Source: Devosia sp.
GTDB lineage: Bacteria; Pseudomonadota; Alphaproteobacteria; Rhizobiales; Devosiaceae
DNA: 34,667 nucleotides
NCBI GenBank assembly: GCA_026126125.1
Contig: JAHCJW010000019.1
Location: 1-34,667, forward strand
Reading direction: 5' to 3'
Every line of letters starts with the position of its first letter. Positions within the stretch are counted from its first letter, which is position 1. Under the pieces are notes generated by a model that ran no database searches, was not told where the DNA came from, and saw only the letters and a program-made list of their open reading frames with translations. Both the position numbers and the translations under genes were made by a program. This document shows, piece by piece, positions 31,385 through 34,667 of the stretch.

Positions 31385-33478
31385 ATGACCACGACCGCCA
31401 ACACCGTCCCGACCGTCGAACACGGCGCGACCGTCTTCATCCCACTCAACAAGCTCAAGAAGCACCCGAAGAATGCCCGCAAGACCCCGCACAGCGAGGC
31501 GTCTATCGAGGCGAAGGCCGCGAGCATCGCCGCCAAGGGCATCCTGCAAAATCTGGTGGTGGAGCCGGAAGTGGACGCAGACGGCGCGGCGACCGGCTTC
31601 TATCTCGTCAGCATCGGGGAAGGCCGCAGGCAGGCGCAGATGCTGCGCGTGAAGCGCAAGGAGATCAAGAAGACCGAACCCATCCGCTGCGTCATCGACA
31701 CGGCGAACGATGCGGCGGAAATCAGCCTCGACGAGAACGTGACGCGCGAAGACCTCCACCCCGCCGACCAGTTCGAGCGCTTCCGCGAGCTTTCGGAAGA
31801 TCGGGGATGGGGCGCGGAGGAAATCGCCGCCCGGTTCGGCGTCACCGCCCATGTCGTCAAGCAGCGGATGCGTCTCGGCGCTGTCAGCCCGAAGCTGTTA
31901 CAGGTCTATCGCGACGGCGACCTGACCTTGGATCAGTTGATGGCCTTCGCCATCACCGACGATCACGCGAGGCAGGAACACGTCTATGAGAACCTGTCCT
32001 ATAACCGCGATCCCTCAATCATCCGGCGCGACCTGACCAAGATGAACGTCGCGGCGACGGATCGCTGCGCGGTCTTTGTCGGCGCGCAAGCCTATACCGA
32101 TGCAGGCGGCACCATCATCCGCGACCTGTTCACCGAGGATCGCGGCGGTTTCTTTGAAGACCCCGCGTTGCTGGACCGGCTTGCCGTCGAGAAGCTGGAA
32201 GGGATCGCCGCCGAGGTGCAGCAGGCCGAGGGCTGGAAATGGGCCGCCGCCTATCTCGACTTCCCCCACGCCCACGGGATGCGTCGCGCCTATCCGCATC
32301 CGGTGGAGCTTTCCGAGGCCGACGCGATTGCCTACGACGCGGCGCAGGACGAGCTTGAGCATCTGAACGCGGAATGGGAGGACGCCAATGTCGACCTCCC
32401 GGCGGAAGTGGATACACGCCTTGCCGAGCTTGAAGCCGAGATCGAGCGGATCGACGCCAAGCGCCACGCCTACGATCCCGATGACATTGCGCGCGGCGGC
32501 GTGTTCGTCGTCGTCGCCTATGACGGCGCCGTGCGGATCGAGCGCGGTTTCATCCGCGCCGAGGACGAGGCACCGGAGCCGGAACCCGAAGTTGCCGAGG
32601 ACGGCGAAACCATTATCGATGGCGTGCGCGTCAACAGTGATGGCGAAATACTCGACAACGACGGCGAGGACGGCGAAGGCGACAACCTTCCCGAAGCCGC
32701 ACCGGAAGAAGAAGTCGGGGATGCTGGCAAGCCGCTGCCCGATTCCCTCATCCGCGACCTGACCGCGCACCGCACCCTTGCCCTACGCCTCGCCCTTGGT
32801 GAGCAGCCGGACATGGCCTTGATCGCCGTCACCCATGCGCTCGCCGCGCAGACCTTCTATCGCGGCGGCAGCACGGCCCATTGCCTCGAAATCAGCCCGA
32901 CCAGCAATTACCTCGCCGCCCACGCGGACGGCATCGAGGATACGGTGGCGGCGAAGATGCTGAACGACCGTCATGCCGGATGGGCGGCGGATATGCCGCG
33001 CGATGTGGCGGACCTCTGGGGCTTCGTTGCCGGTCTCGGCCATGCAAGCCTCATGGCCTTGCTCGCGCATTGCGCCTCGCTGACCGTCAATGCGGTGAAG
33101 CTGCCTTGGGAGAGCAGCAAGCGCCGCGCCCATGAAACGGCGGACAAGCTGGCGACGGCGGTGACGCTCGACATGACGGCGCACTGGACGCCGACCGTGC
33201 GGAGCTATTTCGGGCGCGTCACCAAGGCCCATATCGTCGCCGCCGTGCGCGAAGCCCTTGGCGACGAGGCAGCGGAGCAGATCGCGGACAAGAAGAAGAC
33301 GGAGATGGCCGAAGCCGCCGAGCAGCTTCTTGCCGGGACCGGCTGGCTTCCGCCCGCGCTGCGCACCGCGCGTCCCGCATGGCTCGACCAGCAGGCCGAG
33401 ACGGTCGCGCTCGATACCGCCGAGTCCGCATCCTCGCAGGAAGCCCATGATGACCATTTCGCCGTCGCGGCGGAGTGA
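31385..33478 (+). CDS. Large ParB/RepB/Spo0J-like protein of integrative elements
   Basis: This 697-residue protein has an N-terminal ParB/sulfiredoxin-type domain (FIPLNKLKKHPKNARKTP at 19-36, SIGEGRRQAQMLRVKRKE at 76-93) and a KorB/ParB-like helix-turn-helix (EEIAARFGVTAHVVKQRMRLGAV, 145-167). Then come a long central region and a very acidic linker (392-448). The C-terminal domain of about 240 residues is unlike chromosomal ParB. It is more than twice the size of ordinary ParB. Such long ParB-like proteins are, from memory, typical of conjugative plasmids and integrative elements in Sphingomonadales and Hyphomicrobiales. No ParA is next to it, so a regulatory or DNA-protection role is as likely as partition. 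AGGAGA precedes the ATG. Confidence 0.85.
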   Translation: MTTTANTVPTVEHGATVFIPLNKLKKHPKNARKTPHSEASIEAKAASIAAKGILQNLVVEPEVDADGAATGFYLVSIGEGRRQAQMLRVKRKEIKKTEPIRCVIDTANDAAEISLDENVTREDLHPADQFERFRELSEDRGWGAEEIAARFGVTAHVVKQRMRLGAVSPKLLQVYRDGDLTLDQLMAFAITDDHARQEHVYENLSYNRDPSIIRRDLTKMNVAATDRCAVFVGAQAYTDAGGTIIRDLFTEDRGGFFEDPALLDRLAVEKLEGIAAEVQQAEGWKWAAAYLDFPHAHGMRRAYPHPVELSEADAIAYDAAQDELEHLNAEWEDANVDLPAEVDTRLAELEAEIERIDAKRHAYDPDDIARGGVFVVVAYDGAVRIERGFIRAEDEAPEPEPEVAEDGETIIDGVRVNSDGEILDNDGEDGEGDNLPEAAPEEEVGDAGKPLPDSLIRDLTAHRTLALRLALGEQPDMALIAVTHALAAQTFYRGGSTAHCLEISPTSNYLAAHADGIEDTVAAKMLNDRHAGWAADMPRDVADLWGFVAGLGHASLMALLAHCASLTVNAVKLPWESSKRRAHETADKLATAVTLDMTAHWTPTVRSYFGRVTKAHIVAAVREALGDEAAEQIADKKKTEMAEAAEQLLAGTGWLPPALRTARPAWLDQQAETVALDTAESASSQEAHDDHFAVAAE

Positions 33479-33487
33479 GGACAGCAG

Positions 33488-33518
33488 GCCGGGGACGCGA
33501 CAGCGCCCCGGCTTTTCT
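33488..33518 (+). terminator. Rho-independent terminator after parB-like gene
   Basis: GCCGGGG (33488-33494) pairs with CCCCGGC (33506-33512) across an 11-base loop. TTTTCTT follows directly. It begins 9 bp after the parB-like stop codon and fits an intrinsic terminator for that transcript. Confidence 0.7.
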
Positions 33519-33536
33519 TCCCGCCCGAAAAAATCG

Positions 33537-33585
33537 CGGGCCGCGCAGTCGCGCGGCCCGATTACCTCGACCGTCGCCACGGTCG
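33537..33585. promoter_or_regulatory. Two further perfect stem-loops before the small membrane-protein gene
   Basis: CGGGCCGCGC-AGTC-GCGCGGCCCG (33537-33560, 10-bp arms) and CGACCGT-CGCC-ACGGTCG (33568-33585, 7-bp arms) follow the terminator in quick succession. They lie just ahead of the Shine-Dalgarno at 33596. They could fold in the 5' leader of the next gene or be protein-binding palindromes. No known riboswitch pattern is recognised. Confidence 0.5.
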
Positions 33586-33609
33586 GAACCACCGTGAAGG
33601 AGGAGAACC

Positions 33610-34014
33610 ATGGTTGCCGTCACGCTGATGAGCGTCGTGTTGATCGCCGGACTTTGCGTCCTGGCCTATACGCTCGCCGTCTATGCCTTGCCCTTCATGC
33701 TCGGCGTTGCCGCCGCGCAGTTCGCCTATCACACCGGCGCGGGCTTCATCGGGGCGGGCCTTGTCGGCTTGGTCGCCGCCGTCGCCGCCTTCGGCGTTCT
33801 CGCGCTGTTGTTCGACACGCTGCGCTCACCGATCCTGCGCCTGATCGTGGCGCTGGTCTTCGCCACGCCCGCCGCCGTCGCCGGATATGCGCTCGTCCAC
33901 GGCGTCACCAAGGAATCCGTCCCATCCGAAGTCTGGCGGCAAATCTTCTGCCTCGCCGGTGGCAGCTTCGTTGGCATGTCGGCGCTGGTGCAATTGATCA
34001 TGCCAACAGAATGA
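33610..34014 (+). CDS. Small predicted membrane protein, unknown function
   Basis: This 134-residue protein has about four hydrophobic segments: VTLMSVVLIAGLCVLAYTLAV, then PFMLGVAAAQFAYHTGAGF, IGAGLVGLVAAVAAFGVLALL and LIVALVFATPAAVAGYAL. A shorter C-terminal hydrophobic stretch follows. A strong AAGGAGGAG lies 5 bp before the ATG, so the start is firm. I do not recognise a named family. It follows the parB-like gene on the same strand, after a terminator and two hairpins, and is probably a conserved cargo or conjugation-associated gene of the element. Confidence 0.7.
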   Translation: MVAVTLMSVVLIAGLCVLAYTLAVYALPFMLGVAAAQFAYHTGAGFIGAGLVGLVAAVAAFGVLALLFDTLRSPILRLIVALVFATPAAVAGYALVHGVTKESVPSEVWRQIFCLAGGSFVGMSALVQLIMPTE

Positions 34015-34082
34015 TGTCCGAAGGCGAACGCTCGTTAGATCGTCATCATTATCATCGTCTTGAGATGCCGCTTCGGCCTGAC

Positions 34083-34667
34083 CTACTTGGATAATTCCCG
34101 AGCGCTGTCCGCAGCCCACTTTTCTGAGAGCCGCGTGAACCAAGAGACATGGGGTTCCAACGCTAAGAATTTCTGCATGAAAGGTAAGTGGCGGTCGCTG
34201 GTCGCATAAGATCGCTCGTGAGCCTGCATGACCAAAGTCTCGTTGATCAAATTAATCATGCGATCCTTTTCCCGATTTTGGATTTGCCGCTCCCCAGCGG
34301 GATCTCGGACCGCCCAGAACAGCCGATGCGGTCCTATCGGGAGGCAAACATAGGCATTCGGGTTGGCGAGTCCCGGCCCTATTATCAGCGGTTGATCGGA
34401 AGTGAAAAACTCAGGTCCTTCTGGATCAGTCTCGATCGTGAACCAGTGCATGTTATTCAGGGTTTTGCCGATGTTATGGTGATCCACCAGCTTCTGGAAC
34501 AGGCCCATCGCCATCCAATCCATTTGCTGAGTCAGGGTAGCGCGCACGATAGATTCGGCGCGTGCGACATCGGTTCCTGTTCGCTCTGCAAAGCTTTTAG
34601 CTAGTTCGGGTGCCGATTCGAGCCAGCGCTGGGCATAGGACGATTTCAGGGCTTTTAGGTCGTTTGG
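34083..34667 (-). CDS. DUF4238-like protein, 5' end outside window
   Basis: This is a 194-residue C-terminal part. The frame is open from the right window edge, where PNDLKALKSSYAQRWLE is the first visible sequence, to the stop at 34083. The segment MHWFTIETDPEGPEFFTSDQPLI and the following VCLPIGPHRLFWAV resemble the DUF4238 family, in which a conserved F(L/I/F)TSD-P motif occurs. The internal GTG at 34547 is not a real start, since coding-like sequence continues upstream. Codon usage is less GC-biased than in the parB-like gene, which suggests a separate cargo gene. Its function is unknown. It is transcribed towards the small membrane-protein gene. Confidence 0.65.
   Translation of the reverse strand, partial: PNDLKALKSSYAQRWLESAPELAKSFAERTGTDVARAESIVRATLTQQMDWMAMGLFQKLVDHHNIGKTLNNMHWFTIETDPEGPEFFTSDQPLIIGPGLANPNAYVCLPIGPHRLFWAVRDPAGERQIQNREKDRMINLINETLVMQAHERSYATSDRHLPFMQKFLALEPHVSWFTRLSEKWAADSARELSK

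Noticed and set aside
1-34667. CRISPR arrays, rRNA operons and transposase genes
   Set aside because: No regularly spaced direct repeats, no rRNA-like sequence and no transposase or integrase motifs were found on either strand.

Overview
The window looks like a high-GC alphaproteobacterial chromosome, most likely Hyphomicrobiales and plausibly a Devosia relative. The basis is the purF-SDR pair, the der/TPR pair, polyol-type ABC operons and short dispersed intergenic repeats. I could not run a taxonomic search. All family names come from motifs read in the translations and recalled family knowledge.

Positions 1-5604 are housekeeping chromosome: the 3' end of purF coupled to an SDR oxidoreductase and a GNAT acetyltransferase (+ strand), a CNNM/CorC-like membrane protein (-), and the GTPase gene der preceded by a membrane-anchored TPR protein (-). 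Positions 5605-7765 hold an AraC-regulator remnant, a nucleoside hydrolase/FMN reductase pair (-) and mosaic intergenic repeats, one with a perfect 20-bp inverted repeat.

Positions 7766-16943 are a minus-strand pentitol (probably ribitol) uptake and catabolism operon. In transcription order it runs: LacI regulator, two permeases, Tat-exported binding protein, FAD oxidoreductase, ABC ATPase, ribitol-2-dehydrogenase-like SDR, FGGY pentulose kinase. Ribitol would go to D-ribulose and then D-ribulose 5-phosphate. Two TAAACGTTT(A/T) operator-like sites 21 bp apart overlap and follow a possible promoter in front of lacI.

At 17650-17667 lies an orphan 3' end of guaA (codons for T-I-E-W-E-stop, minus strand) with no guaA attached. 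GMP synthase 3' ends are a known integration hotspot, so this is read as the left attachment site of a genomic island that fills the rest of the window and continues past its right edge. The island is a defence cluster. It has a three-gene Gabija-like operon on the minus strand (OLD-family ATPase/TOPRIM nuclease, UvrD-like helicase, and a third overlapping gene resembling FRG/ADP-ribosyltransferase-like proteins). Divergent from it is an AbiEi/AbiEii toxin-antitoxin pair with an inverted-repeat operator touching the start codon. Directly behind come a PD-(D/E)XK (Mrr-like) nuclease overlapping a complete qatABCD operon, and a HEPN-like gene. After that come a 697-residue ParB-like protein typical of integrative elements, a small membrane protein, and a DUF4238-like gene cut by the window end.

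The best candidates for undescribed biology are the third gene of the Gabija-like operon and the nuclease-plus-QatABCD(-plus-HEPN) arrangement.
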